Assembly (NCBI RefSeq): GCF_003545815.1
Contig: NZ_PDUW01000007.1
Span: 1 to 64,000 of the forward strand
Direction of reading: 5' to 3'
Source: Pusillimonas caeni
GTDB lineage: Bacteria; Pseudomonadota; Gammaproteobacteria; Burkholderiales; Burkholderiaceae_B
Length of the DNA stretch: 64,000 nt
The position numbers were made by a program, and so were the translations under genes. The notes beneath the pieces are model-generated. The model ran no database searches. It had not been told where the DNA came from and saw nothing but the letters and a program-made list of their open reading frames with translations. Every line of letters starts with the position of its first letter. The stretch's first letter is position 1. Below, piece by piece: positions 39,991-48,790 of the stretch.

Positions 39991-41037
39991 ATGGAGTTGT
40001 TTTCTTGTATACGTACAACGGCCGTTGCCGCATTGACCGCAGTAGCAACTTTGAGTGCTGTACCGACGAGTACGGCTACCGCAGCCACAATGCTCCGAAT
40101 CAGTCACACCACCGCGGAAACCATGCAACAAGGTTCCCATGTATGGGCGGTAGTATTCAAGGAAATGGTAGAGGACCGCACAGGCGGGGAAGTCAAAGTT
40201 CAGATTCTCGGAGCAAACGCTGCGGGTGGCGAACGTGAGCAGTTGCAGAAAGCCCAGACGGGCATCAATCAGATGACGATCAATAGTGAAATCCTGATGC
40301 CCAGTTTCTTCAAGCCGGCTCAGATTCTGGGCATTCCCTATCTATTTCGTTCCGACGCCGTTGCCTGGCAGGTACTGGACGGTGACTTCGGAAAGGAATT
40401 CAACGACGCATGGCGTCAAGCTACGGGTTTGCGCGTGCTGGGTGTCATGAATGCGGGCTTTCGCAGCTTCTTCAATGGCAGTAAAGCTGTCCAGGCTCCG
40501 GCTGACCTGAAGGGGCTAAAGATTCGTACCGGCGAAAACCAGGCTCATATCGCCATGGTCAGGGCCCTTGGGGGAAATCCAGTACCCATAGCCTGGTCCG
40601 AGCTATATACCTCTTTGCAGCAAGGCGTTGTCGATGGTATGGAAAACCCACCCGGGCTTGCGTATGCGATGAAACTGCACGAGCACCAAAAGCACCTGAC
40701 GCTCGATCGCCATTTGTTCAGCATCCATGCGGCGATGATCAACGAACGTACTTTCCAGTCACTGACGCCAGAACAGCAGGCAATCCTCTCCGAAGCAGCG
40801 CTGACTGCAACGACTGCCGCGAGAGCGACCGTGCTGCTCAACGAGCGACAAGCCCTCAAAGACCTGGAAAAGGCAGGCATAGAGATTTACACGCCCACCG
40901 CCGCTCAGTACGAAGAATTCAGGGCGCTTGGACGCCCGCCCGTCGAGGAAATGGTGCGCAAGGACGTTGGCGATGAATGGGTCGACAAGCTTCTGCAAGG
41001 TGTCGATGCCGCCGAGGCCCGCGTGGGCAAGCAGTGA
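39991..41037 (+). CDS. TRAP transporter substrate-binding protein (DctP type)
   Basis: A 348-residue periplasmic binding protein with a signal peptide ending near TATAA. GKEFNDAWRQATGLRVLGVMN, PADLKGLKIRTGEN with the carboxylate-clamping arginine, and QQGVVDGMENPPG are standard DctP blocks. The conserved Arg implies that the ligand carries a carboxylate. GGAG 8 nt before the ATG. First gene of the rightward island operon. Early in the coding region (40008-40021) lies TTGTATACGTACAA, an imperfect dyad that could bind the GntR protein. Confidence 0.93.
   Translation: MELFSCIRTTAVAALTAVATLSAVPTSTATAATMLRISHTTAETMQQGSHVWAVVFKEMVEDRTGGEVKVQILGANAAGGEREQLQKAQTGINQMTINSEILMPSFFKPAQILGIPYLFRSDAVAWQVLDGDFGKEFNDAWRQATGLRVLGVMNAGFRSFFNGSKAVQAPADLKGLKIRTGENQAHIAMVRALGGNPVPIAWSELYTSLQQGVVDGMENPPGLAYAMKLHEHQKHLTLDRHLFSIHAAMINERTFQSLTPEQQAILSEAALTATTAARATVLLNERQALKDLEKAGIEIYTPTAAQYEEFRALGRPPVEEMVRKDVGDEWVDKLLQGVDAAEARVGKQ
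40008..40021. promoter_or_regulatory. Dyad at the start of dctP, possible GntR site
   Basis: TTGTA-TACG-TACAA inverted repeat, similar to the TTGTATACAA-like sites of FCD regulators, located 17 nt into the coding region. Being inside a gene it could be chance; it would act as a roadblock if real. Confidence 0.25.
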
Positions 41038-41045
41038 CATTGATC

Positions 41046-41083
41046 TCGACGCTGCCGTATTAGACGGCAGCGTCGAATTTTTT
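41046..41083 (+). terminator. Terminator-like hairpin between dctP and dctQ (attenuator)
   Basis: TCGACGCTGCCGT (41046-41058) pairs perfectly over 13 bp with ACGGCAGCGTCGA (41064-41076), loop ATTAG, followed by ATTTTTT. It is a strong rho-independent terminator inside the operon, 9 nt after the dctP stop. It would make binding protein in excess over the permease and catabolic enzymes. Confidence 0.85.
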
Positions 41084-41102
41084 CTATCGGGGAAGAGTCA
41101 CT

Positions 41103-41621
41103 ATGGTGCGATATTTCGACCGTGCAGTTGTGGGAGCGACCAGCGTAGTGGTCGTGGTGCTCTTGCTAATCATGACAGGCTCCACATTGGCCGGCGTTTT
41201 TGCGCGTTACTTCATGAATGAGGCGCTGGCATGGTCAGAGGAAGTAGCGCGCTATAGCATGGTCTGGCTTTCGTTCATGGGCGGGGGCCTGGTCTTCCGA
41301 CACGGTGGGCATATAGCAATCGACATACTGGTTCGAAAGCTTCCAGAAGGAATGCTTCGACACCTTGTCTTTGGCATCTCTCAATTGATCATTCTCTCGT
41401 TCCTGGTGGTGCTGCTTTGGAAGGGCATCGAGATGCTTGAGCAAAGCGTTTACATGACTACTCCCGCATTACAGATGTCGATGGCGGTTCCGTATGCCTC
41501 CATTCCGGCCGGGGCGGCGCTGATGATCTATCACCTTACGGCTGCAGCAATACAGTCCTATTGGCAGGCCGGCAATCAAAAGGTCGCGCCGATATCCGGG
41601 CTTGAGCTTCATGCCGACTAA
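41103..41621 (+). CDS. TRAP transporter small permease (DctQ type)
   Basis: A 172-residue protein with four membrane helices. AGVFARYFMNEALAWSEEVARY is the DctQ family core, followed by MVWLSFMGGGLVFRHGGHIAID. It joins DctM to form the sodium-driven permease. GGAAGAG upstream of ATG 41103. Confidence 0.92.
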   Translation: MVRYFDRAVVGATSVVVVVLLLIMTGSTLAGVFARYFMNEALAWSEEVARYSMVWLSFMGGGLVFRHGGHIAIDILVRKLPEGMLRHLVFGISQLIILSFLVVLLWKGIEMLEQSVYMTTPALQMSMAVPYASIPAGAALMIYHLTAAAIQSYWQAGNQKVAPISGLELHAD

Positions 41622-41642
41622 CTCTAGGTACGGAGCAATGTA

Positions 41643-42926
41643 ATGCTTGCCACAGTTTTATTTGGTTCGCTGGCCGGTTTTCTAGCCTTCGGCGTGCCTG
41701 TCATCTTTGCGGTGGGTGCCGCAGCCCTACTGACAGTGGTGTTATTTATTCCGACCATGCCACTAATCATCATGCCCATGAGCATGTTCAATGGTATGGA
41801 TTCGTTTCCCATGATGGCGATTCCGTTCTTCATTCTGGCGGGCGAGCTCATGAACAGCGGCGGTATTTCCCTGCGGCTCGTCAACTTCGCCAAAACGCTG
41901 GTGGGGCACATCCAAGGGGGGCTCGGACACACCAACGTGGTGGCCAACGCAATCATGGCGGCTATTTCCGGGTCGGCCCTTGCCAACATCGCTGCCGTGG
42001 GGCGAGTATTGATTCCAGCGATGGAGAAAGAGAACTACAACAAAGAGGTCGCAGCCAGTATTACGATCTGTGCGTCGTTGCTTGGTCCGATTATTCCGCC
42101 GAGCATTACCATGGTCATCTTTGCGGTCACGGCAAGCCAATCGGTCGGGGCGCTCTTTCTTGCGGGCGTCGTGCCCGGTGTTCTCATCGCCGCGGGCATG
42201 ATGGGCGTCATTTATTTTTTGTCCAAGCGTAGGGGCTATGGGGTGGTGCGTCCCTTTTCAAAGGGTGCGGTACTGCACGAGGCGAAAAAATCTGGTTTTG
42301 CGCTCTTCATGCCGGTCGTTATATTGGGTGGCATTTTCTCGGGAATCATGACGCCCACCGAGGCCGCAGCGGTTGCGGTGCTTTATGCGCTGCTGATCGG
42401 GTTTTTTGTTTATCGCGAACTGAACGTCAAGGATCTTTGGAAAATACTGCTGCGTACGGGCATGACGACCAGTTTCATCATGCTGATTATCGGGGCGGCA
42501 CGCATATTCTCGGACGTCATGCTCTCAGAGGCCATACCTCAGGCGGTGGCCGCAGCCATGCTAAGCATTACCGAAAGTCCGTACCTGCTGTTGCTTCTGA
42601 TCAATGTCTTGCTGCTTCTCATCGGCTGTGTCATGGACACTACCGCCGCCATTATCATACTTGTGCCTGTATTGATGCCCGTCGTCCAAATCATAGGAAT
42701 CGACCCCGTTCTTTTTGGCGTTCTGATGAGCATTAATCTAGTTATCGGAATGGCAACGCCTCCCATCGGAGTCACGCTATTCCTGGGTGCAGAGGTAGCT
42801 GGAACTCGCGTCGAGCGAATCATCCCGCCGGTTTTCGCATTCTTGTGTGTACACGTCGCTGTACTGCTGCTGATCAGCTATGTTCCATCCGTTGCCTTGT
42901 GGCTTCCACGCGCGCTCGGATACTAA
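41643..42926 (+). CDS. TRAP transporter large permease (DctM type)
   Basis: A 427-residue, roughly 11-12-helix ion-transporter subunit. Family blocks: FPMMAIPFFILAGELMNSGG, GHIQGGLGHTNVVANAIMAAISGSA (core), ASLLGPIIPPSITMVIFAV and GCVMDTTAAIIILVPVLMPV. GGAGC 8 nt before ATG 41643, 21 nt after dctQ. The 38-bp gap to the next gene shows co-transcription with the hydroxylase. Confidence 0.94.
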   Translation: MLATVLFGSLAGFLAFGVPVIFAVGAAALLTVVLFIPTMPLIIMPMSMFNGMDSFPMMAIPFFILAGELMNSGGISLRLVNFAKTLVGHIQGGLGHTNVVANAIMAAISGSALANIAAVGRVLIPAMEKENYNKEVAASITICASLLGPIIPPSITMVIFAVTASQSVGALFLAGVVPGVLIAAGMMGVIYFLSKRRGYGVVRPFSKGAVLHEAKKSGFALFMPVVILGGIFSGIMTPTEAAAVAVLYALLIGFFVYRELNVKDLWKILLRTGMTTSFIMLIIGAARIFSDVMLSEAIPQAVAAAMLSITESPYLLLLLINVLLLLIGCVMDTTAAIIILVPVLMPVVQIIGIDPVLFGVLMSINLVIGMATPPIGVTLFLGAEVAGTRVERIIPPVFAFLCVHVAVLLLISYVPSVALWLPRALGY

Positions 42927-42964
42927 AGCACAAATTGGCGACTGATAAAGATTTAGGAGTGATT

Positions 42965-44425
42965 GTGAGAAAAACCATAGAGTTCTTATTCAACGGAGAA
43001 CCCCGACGACTGGCCAAGTTCGATCCCAATATGACCGTCCTGCGTTATATCCGCGAGAGCGAACGAGCGACGGGTAGCAAAGAAGGCTGCGCTGAAGGCG
43101 ATTGCGGCGCATGTACCGCGGTGGTGGCCGAACTAAGCGATGGCGCGCTGCGCTATCGCGCCGTGAACAGCTGCATTCAGTTGCTCGGAACGCTGGACGG
43201 GAAAGCTTTGATGACAGTTGAAAGCCTCAAGCACAATGGGAAGTTACACCGGGCGCAACAAGCCATGGTGGCCGAACATGGATCGCAGTGCGGTTTTTGT
43301 ACCCCAGGGTTCATAATGTCGATGTTCGCGGGCCTGCAAGCAGAAGTGCAACCAACGCACCAGGCAATCAATGAGCTGCTTGCCGGAAACCTCTGCCGAT
43401 GTACAGGATACACGCCCATCCTCAATGCGGCGAAGAATGTTCTGAAAAGCGGTGTCGACGAAGAATGGGCTGCGCGCGGCGAAGACTTGAAGGACAAGCT
43501 CCAAAAACTATCTGTTGATTCGGGAGTGCGCACCTGGGAAGAGCGCGATAGATTTGTTATTCCCCTCTCAGTGGACGAGCTTGCCGCTTATCTCGTTGAG
43601 CATCCAGACGCTGCTCTAGTGGCCGGCGGAACCGATTTGGGCGTGCGTATCACGAAGAACCACAAAGAATACCAGTCCCTGGTCTACCTGGGACGCATAC
43701 CAGAATTGAAGCAGATAGAGAATCTGCCGGAAGGCGTGCGACTAGGCGCCGCCGTTACCTATGACGCTGGCCGACAGGTCTTGGCCCAGCTTTCCCCAAG
43801 CATAGGGCAGCTTGTAGGGCGCATCGGCGCTGTGCAAGTACGTAATCTGGGAACCATTGGCGGCAATATCGCGAATGGTTCTCCGATTGGCGATATGCCC
43901 CCTGCCCTCATCGCCGCAAATGCCGAGCTTACGCTGCGTCGCGGGGCCGAGGTACGCAAGATAGCATTAGAAGATTATTTCATCGCATATGGCCGGCAAG
44001 ACATCCACCCTGGTGAATTCATTGAGTCCATCTGGATACCGCGCCCTGCGCCATCGGCCATCTTGAAGGTGTACAAGATCAGCAAGCGGATCGAGCAGGA
44101 CATCTCTAGCGTCTGCGGTGCGTTCAACATCGAAATAGACAATACGGCGGCGCAGCCCACGGTAACAAAGGCGCGCATATGCTTCGGAGGCATGGCCGGC
44201 ATTCCCCTAAGGGCCACTGCATGCGAAGATTTCCTGGAAGGGCGTGCCTGGTCAGACGACACAATTTTGCGTGCTAGGGAAATTCTGGAAAACACTTACG
44301 AACCTCTTAGCGATGCGCGCGCCAGTTCCGCCTACCGAAATCGCATCGCGGGCAACCTGCTCTATAAATATTTTCTTGAATCACGAACCTCTACAGAGGT
44401 CGGCGTCCAAGCAGCACATGCTTGA
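42965..44425 (+). CDS. Xanthine dehydrogenase small subunit (2Fe-2S + FAD)
   Basis: A 486-residue XdhA-type protein from a GTG (42965) with AGGAG 5 nt upstream; longer starts run into dctM. The plant-type [2Fe-2S] site is Cys42, Cys47, Cys50, Cys70; the second cluster is Cys109, Cys112, Cys144, Cys146. The FAD domain from about residue 190 shows LVAGGTDLGVRIT and TIGGNIANGSPIGDMPPALIA. Electrons go from the Mo centre through the clusters to FAD and NAD. FeS and FAD parts in one chain with a separate Mo chain is the Rhodobacter/Pseudomonas arrangement. Confidence 0.93.
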   Translation: MRKTIEFLFNGEPRRLAKFDPNMTVLRYIRESERATGSKEGCAEGDCGACTAVVAELSDGALRYRAVNSCIQLLGTLDGKALMTVESLKHNGKLHRAQQAMVAEHGSQCGFCTPGFIMSMFAGLQAEVQPTHQAINELLAGNLCRCTGYTPILNAAKNVLKSGVDEEWAARGEDLKDKLQKLSVDSGVRTWEERDRFVIPLSVDELAAYLVEHPDAALVAGGTDLGVRITKNHKEYQSLVYLGRIPELKQIENLPEGVRLGAAVTYDAGRQVLAQLSPSIGQLVGRIGAVQVRNLGTIGGNIANGSPIGDMPPALIAANAELTLRRGAEVRKIALEDYFIAYGRQDIHPGEFIESIWIPRPAPSAILKVYKISKRIEQDISSVCGAFNIEIDNTAAQPTVTKARICFGGMAGIPLRATACEDFLEGRAWSDDTILRAREILENTYEPLSDARASSAYRNRIAGNLLYKYFLESRTSTEVGVQAAHA

Positions 44426-44437
44426 AGGAGGAATCTC

Positions 44438-46768
44438 ATGAAGATTCAAGTCTCACAGCGTCACGATAGTGCCGTAAAGCAAGTATGCGGAGAGGCGGTT
44501 TACATCGACGACATGCCCGAACCTCGGGGAACACTGCATGTTTATATCGCCCAAAGCACGCTTGCCCATGCAGAAATCCTAAATTGCGATCTGAGCGAGG
44601 TACTGGACCAGCCAGGTGTTGTCACCGTCCTGACACTTGACGATATTCCGGGAACGCACGATGTGAGCTGCGCTCATGCAGGAGACGAGCCACTTTTTGC
44701 GGCAAGATACGTTCAATTTTCCGGCCAGGCGTTGTTTGCAGTGGTTGCAGAGTCGATCGATGCTGCGCGCCGGGCCAGCAAGTTTGCAAACATCGAATTC
44801 AAAGAGCTCCCCGCCGTATTGACCATCGACCAGGCGATGGAGCAGCAAAGCTTCATACACGCGCCTCGGCGTGTCCGTCGCGGTAATCCGGAGGAGGCTT
44901 TGAAGTCTTCGCCACACCGCCTGAAGGGTCGGATCAGTACAGGCGGTCAGGAACATTTCTATCTAGAGAGCCAGATATCTTTTGCGCAACCCGGTGAAGA
45001 TGGAGAGGTACTGATATTTTGTTCTACGCAGAATCCGAGCGAAATTCAGCATTTATGCGCTCGAATGCTTAATCTCCCGGATGCAGCGATCAAAGTGCAT
45101 GTGCGCCGCATGGGAGGAGCCTTTGGCGGCAAAGAGACGCAGGCCACTCAGTTTGCCGCAATCGCGGCGTTGGCGGCGCACAAGACGAAACGCTCGGCAA
45201 AGGTGCGTTTGGATCGCGATGACGACATGCGAATGACGGGCAAGCGACATGCATTTGTCATCGACTACGACGTGGGTTTCGACAACGACGGCAAAATACT
45301 CGGGATACAGTTCCAGCAGAAAGTTCGTTGTGGTTACGCTACCGATTTGTCTGGCGCCGTGGCCGACCGAGGCGTATTTCATTGCGACAACGCCTATTTT
45401 CTTGAGAACGTATCGGTAGAGTCATACCGCTGCAGAACGAATACTGTTTCTGACACGGCGTTTCGCGGGTTCGGTACGCCGCAAGGCATGATTGGCATAG
45501 AGCGAGCCATATTGGATATCGCCCACCATCTTGGAAAAGACCCATTGGATGTGCGCAAACAGAATCTTTATGACCCGGTGCGGGCCCAGACGCATTATGG
45601 GCAAACCGTCGAGAACTTCATCTTGCCTGAACTGATCGACCAGTTAGCGCACAAGGCAGAGTACCAACAGCGCCGCGACGAGATACGCGCGTTCAACGAG
45701 CAGAATCCGATATTACGCAAGGGCATCGCACTAACACCGGTGATGATGGGAATCTGCTTTAGCCGTACCCATCTCAACCAAGCGGGGGCCTTAATCAATA
45801 TATATAAAGATGGAAGCATTGCGCTGAATCATGGTGGCACCGAAATGGGCCAAGGGCTGTTCGTAAAGGTCGCCCAAATCGTTGCGCACGAGTTCGGTGT
45901 TTCGGTAGAGCAAGTCCGTATTACCGCGACCAACACGGAAAAAGTCCCCAATACCTCTCCGACGGCATCGTCGGCAGGAGTGGACTTGAACGGCATGGCT
46001 GCGCGCGATGCGGCCCTTAAGCTCAAAAGCCGTCTGGCCGAGGTCGCGATACGCCACTTCGGTGGCATGGTCGAGGACGTTCGGTTCGCAGATGATCATG
46101 TCCATGTGGGCGCTCAAGCCATTCCCTTTGCAAAACTGGTTGAGCTGGCGTACTTCGATCGCATTTCGCTGTCTGCGACAGGATTTTTCAAGACGCCCGA
46201 GATCCATTTCGATCAAAAAGCATTCCAGGGCCGGCCTTTTTTGTATTTTGCCTATGGTGCCGCGGTCTCCGAAGTACTTGTAGATACTCTGACCGGAGAA
46301 TACAAAGTGCTTCGAGTGGACGTCCTTCACGATGTGGGAAGCTCTTTGAACCCTGCCATAGACATCGGCCAGATCGAAGGAGGATTCATTCAGGGTATGG
46401 GGTGGCTGACTACCGAAGAACTTTGGTGGGATGCGAATGGAATGTTGAAAACGCATGCTCCTTCGACTTATAAGATTCCTGCGATTGGCGATCGGCCGAC
46501 AACGTTCAATGTCGAGTTGATGGACAATCTCTCGTTCCGGGCGCCGACCCCTTACTTTTCGAAAGCTGTCGGCGAACCTCCCCTCATGTTGGCTATTTCG
46601 GTGCATCAAGCGCTGATAGAAGCGCTCTCACTCATCACCAACAGGCCGGCGCTAAACGTACCCGCAACGCCCGAAAAAGTTTTGATGACGCGTTCACTGG
46701 ACGAGGTCGTGCCCGATTCTTTGGCTGAACAGCTTGAAACGGCCGAAGCTTCGGGCCTTGAACGTTGA
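44438..46768 (+). CDS. Xanthine dehydrogenase molybdopterin subunit
   Basis: A 776-residue XdhB-type protein (GGAGG upstream). By alignment from memory with bovine xanthine oxidase, all catalytic residues are kept: Glu233 (FGGKET, bovine Glu802), Arg311 (ADRGVFH, Arg880), the two stacking Phe (TAFRGFGTPQG and GICFSRT) and Glu713 (VGEPPLM, Glu1261, the base). This argues for a purine-like substrate rather than an aldehyde or nicotinate. Cofactor motifs GGTEMGQGL and TSPTASSAG are intact. No xdhC chaperone gene is in the cluster. Confidence 0.93.
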   Translation: MKIQVSQRHDSAVKQVCGEAVYIDDMPEPRGTLHVYIAQSTLAHAEILNCDLSEVLDQPGVVTVLTLDDIPGTHDVSCAHAGDEPLFAARYVQFSGQALFAVVAESIDAARRASKFANIEFKELPAVLTIDQAMEQQSFIHAPRRVRRGNPEEALKSSPHRLKGRISTGGQEHFYLESQISFAQPGEDGEVLIFCSTQNPSEIQHLCARMLNLPDAAIKVHVRRMGGAFGGKETQATQFAAIAALAAHKTKRSAKVRLDRDDDMRMTGKRHAFVIDYDVGFDNDGKILGIQFQQKVRCGYATDLSGAVADRGVFHCDNAYFLENVSVESYRCRTNTVSDTAFRGFGTPQGMIGIERAILDIAHHLGKDPLDVRKQNLYDPVRAQTHYGQTVENFILPELIDQLAHKAEYQQRRDEIRAFNEQNPILRKGIALTPVMMGICFSRTHLNQAGALINIYKDGSIALNHGGTEMGQGLFVKVAQIVAHEFGVSVEQVRITATNTEKVPNTSPTASSAGVDLNGMAARDAALKLKSRLAEVAIRHFGGMVEDVRFADDHVHVGAQAIPFAKLVELAYFDRISLSATGFFKTPEIHFDQKAFQGRPFLYFAYGAAVSEVLVDTLTGEYKVLRVDVLHDVGSSLNPAIDIGQIEGGFIQGMGWLTTEELWWDANGMLKTHAPSTYKIPAIGDRPTTFNVELMDNLSFRAPTPYFSKAVGEPPLMLAISVHQALIEALSLITNRPALNVPATPEKVLMTRSLDEVVPDSLAEQLETAEASGLER

Positions 46769-46789
46769 AATGGAACATAAGCTGAGCCC

Positions 46790-47791
46790 ATGGCATTGCC
46801 CAGAATCGCGTTGATAGTGTTGGGAGGCACGATTACGATGGTGCCTCAACGCAACGGCGGCATTGCTCCGGGATTGAGGCCGAAGCAATTGCTCGAAAGC
46901 GTTTCGGGACTGGCCGAGCTGGCCCAGTTCAAAATCATTACGAAACACGATCTTCCCAGTGCATCGCTAAGCCTCTCTGCTATTGTGATGCTGGCCTCCG
47001 ACATAGACGCGTTATATCAGCGCGGCGTCGATGGCGTAGTAGTGGTGCAAGGCACGGACACCATCGAAGAGACCGCCTTTTTGCTAGACCTTCTAGTACG
47101 TAGAGATAGACCATTGGTGGTCACCGGGGCTATGCGGGGGCCCGCTATGTTGGGCGCAGACGGACCAGCCAACTTGTTCTCGGCGGTTCTAGTCGCCGCC
47201 AGCCCAAGCGCGGCAGGAATAGGTACGTTAGTCGTATTCAATAATGAAATACACGCTGCACGCTTCGTGCAAAAAAGCCATACCTATTTGCCCTCTGCTT
47301 TCACTTCGCCAATGTCCGGACCGCTGGGCTTCATAGTAGAGCAACGTGCGAGATTTCATTACAAACCTCCGACGCCAATCAAATACAGCGTACTTCCCTC
47401 CTTCGACTGTGCTCCGGTAGCGCTTGTCAAAATCGTGCTGGGCGACAATGGCTGGCTGTTGGATCAATTGCCGAAGCTGGAATATCGAGGCATAGTGATA
47501 GAGGGAGTAGGCGCCGGCCACGTACCTGCCGAAATAGTGCCGCGTCTGGAACAGTTGGCAAGCAACAAGCCGGTAGTGCTTTCGTCTCGCGTTTACGCAG
47601 GAGGAACACTAACGCAGACCTATAGCTACGCAGGGTCCGAAATGGATTTGCTTGGCAAAGGGCTTATACCGGGCGGGTTCCTGAGCGGTGTCAAGGCCCG
47701 CCTGTTATTGTCAGTACTATTAGGTCAGAACGAGGATATTGCGACAATACGCAGTTCATTCAGGCGTTATCTTAGCGCGTCGGCCTTTTAG
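46790..47791 (+). CDS. Asparaginase-like amidohydrolase
   Basis: A 333-residue member of the bacterial asparaginase/glutaminase family. The two catalytic threonine motifs are present, LGGTITMV near residue 12 and VVQGTDTIEETAF, and the lysine of the second triad is in RFVQKSHTY. No signal peptide, so cytoplasmic. Its position at the end of the island operon (21 nt after the large subunit) suggests it removes an amide or ring-opening product rather than serving general asparagine use. Last gene of the island; convergent with the dehydrogenase gene at 47809. Confidence 0.88.
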   Translation: MALPRIALIVLGGTITMVPQRNGGIAPGLRPKQLLESVSGLAELAQFKIITKHDLPSASLSLSAIVMLASDIDALYQRGVDGVVVVQGTDTIEETAFLLDLLVRRDRPLVVTGAMRGPAMLGADGPANLFSAVLVAASPSAAGIGTLVVFNNEIHAARFVQKSHTYLPSAFTSPMSGPLGFIVEQRARFHYKPPTPIKYSVLPSFDCAPVALVKIVLGDNGWLLDQLPKLEYRGIVIEGVGAGHVPAEIVPRLEQLASNKPVVLSSRVYAGGTLTQTYSYAGSEMDLLGKGLIPGGFLSGVKARLLLSVLLGQNEDIATIRSSFRRYLSASAF

Positions 47792-47808
47792 CTCGCAGAC
47801 GTGTTTAC

Positions 47809-48750
47809 TTAGGGCAATTGCCCCGATTCCTTCTTCGCGGCAATCAAGTCCAGCAGCAAGCGATCCCGCTCCGGCACGAAGCGCGACTCGTCCGATGTGG
47901 CAAGCACCTCGCGTAATTGCTCGGCCACCTTGCGCTTGAGATCGGGCGTCATGGAGGGCGAGCCCAGGTCCTTCCACCAGTCTTCTATGGGTCCGCCCAG
48001 GTGGTCGAGCAGATGCTCGATGCCGCCCTGCCCGCCCGACAGATGCAGGTTCATGAAAGGCCCCAGAAGGGCCCAGCGCATGCCCGGCCCCTGCGAGATC
48101 GCCACGTCGATGTCCCGCACCGTGGCGACACCCTGGTCGACCAGATGAAAGGCCTCGCGCCACAGGGCCGCTTGCAGGCGGTTGGCGATGTGGCCTTTGA
48201 CCTCTTTGCGCGGATTGACGGGGCTCTTGCTGATGGAGATGTAGAAATCCATGGCCGCCTTCAAGGCTTCGGCGGACGTCTGCGCGCCGCCTATGACCTC
48301 GACCAGGGGAATCAGGTGCGGCGGGTTGAAGGGATGGCCCAGCACCACGCGCTGCGGGTGCTGGCAGGCCGACTGCACTGTGCTGATCAGCAGGCCCGAC
48401 GAACTCGACGCCAGCACCACGTCGGCCGGCAAAGCGGCGTCCATGCGGCGGAACAGGTCGATCTTGAATGCTTCGTTTTCTGGGCCGTTTTCTTGCACGA
48501 AGTCGACGTTCTCGAGGGCGTCGAGCAGGTCGGCATGAAAACGCAGCCTGTCCTGCGAAGCGCCCGGACGCAGGCCGATGCGTTCCATGCTGGGCCAGAG
48601 CCGGGCCACGGTTTCGCGCAGGCGACGCTCGGCGTCCGGCGAAGGATCAGTGGCTTCGACGTCCAGGCCCTGGGCCAGAAAATAGGCCGTCCAGCTGGCT
48701 CCGATCACGCCGGTGCCCACCACGGCAACGCGTTTCACCTCTCGCTGCAT
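47809..48750 (-). CDS. 3-hydroxyacyl-CoA dehydrogenase-family NAD enzyme
   Basis: A 313-residue, single-fusion NAD-dependent dehydrogenase. VAVVGTGVIGASWTAYFL is the NAD loop, GHPFNPPHLIPLVEVIGG the catalytic His region, and GPGMRWALLGPFMNLHL is typical of the carnitine/L-gulonate dehydrogenase side of the family. AGGAG 5 nt before ATG 48750. It closes the fcs operon. A role in beta-oxidative breakdown of the feruloyl-CoA hydration product is attractive but the subfamily match leaves carnitine-type substrates open. Confidence 0.85.
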   Translation of the reverse strand: MQREVKRVAVVGTGVIGASWTAYFLAQGLDVEATDPSPDAERRLRETVARLWPSMERIGLRPGASQDRLRFHADLLDALENVDFVQENGPENEAFKIDLFRRMDAALPADVVLASSSSGLLISTVQSACQHPQRVVLGHPFNPPHLIPLVEVIGGAQTSAEALKAAMDFYISISKSPVNPRKEVKGHIANRLQAALWREAFHLVDQGVATVRDIDVAISQGPGMRWALLGPFMNLHLSGGQGGIEHLLDHLGGPIEDWWKDLGSPSMTPDLKRKVAEQLREVLATSDESRFVPERDRLLLDLIAAKKESGQLP

Positions 48751-48790
48751 GATTACTCCTGTACAAGAAAAACGGATTCGTACCGCGCCC

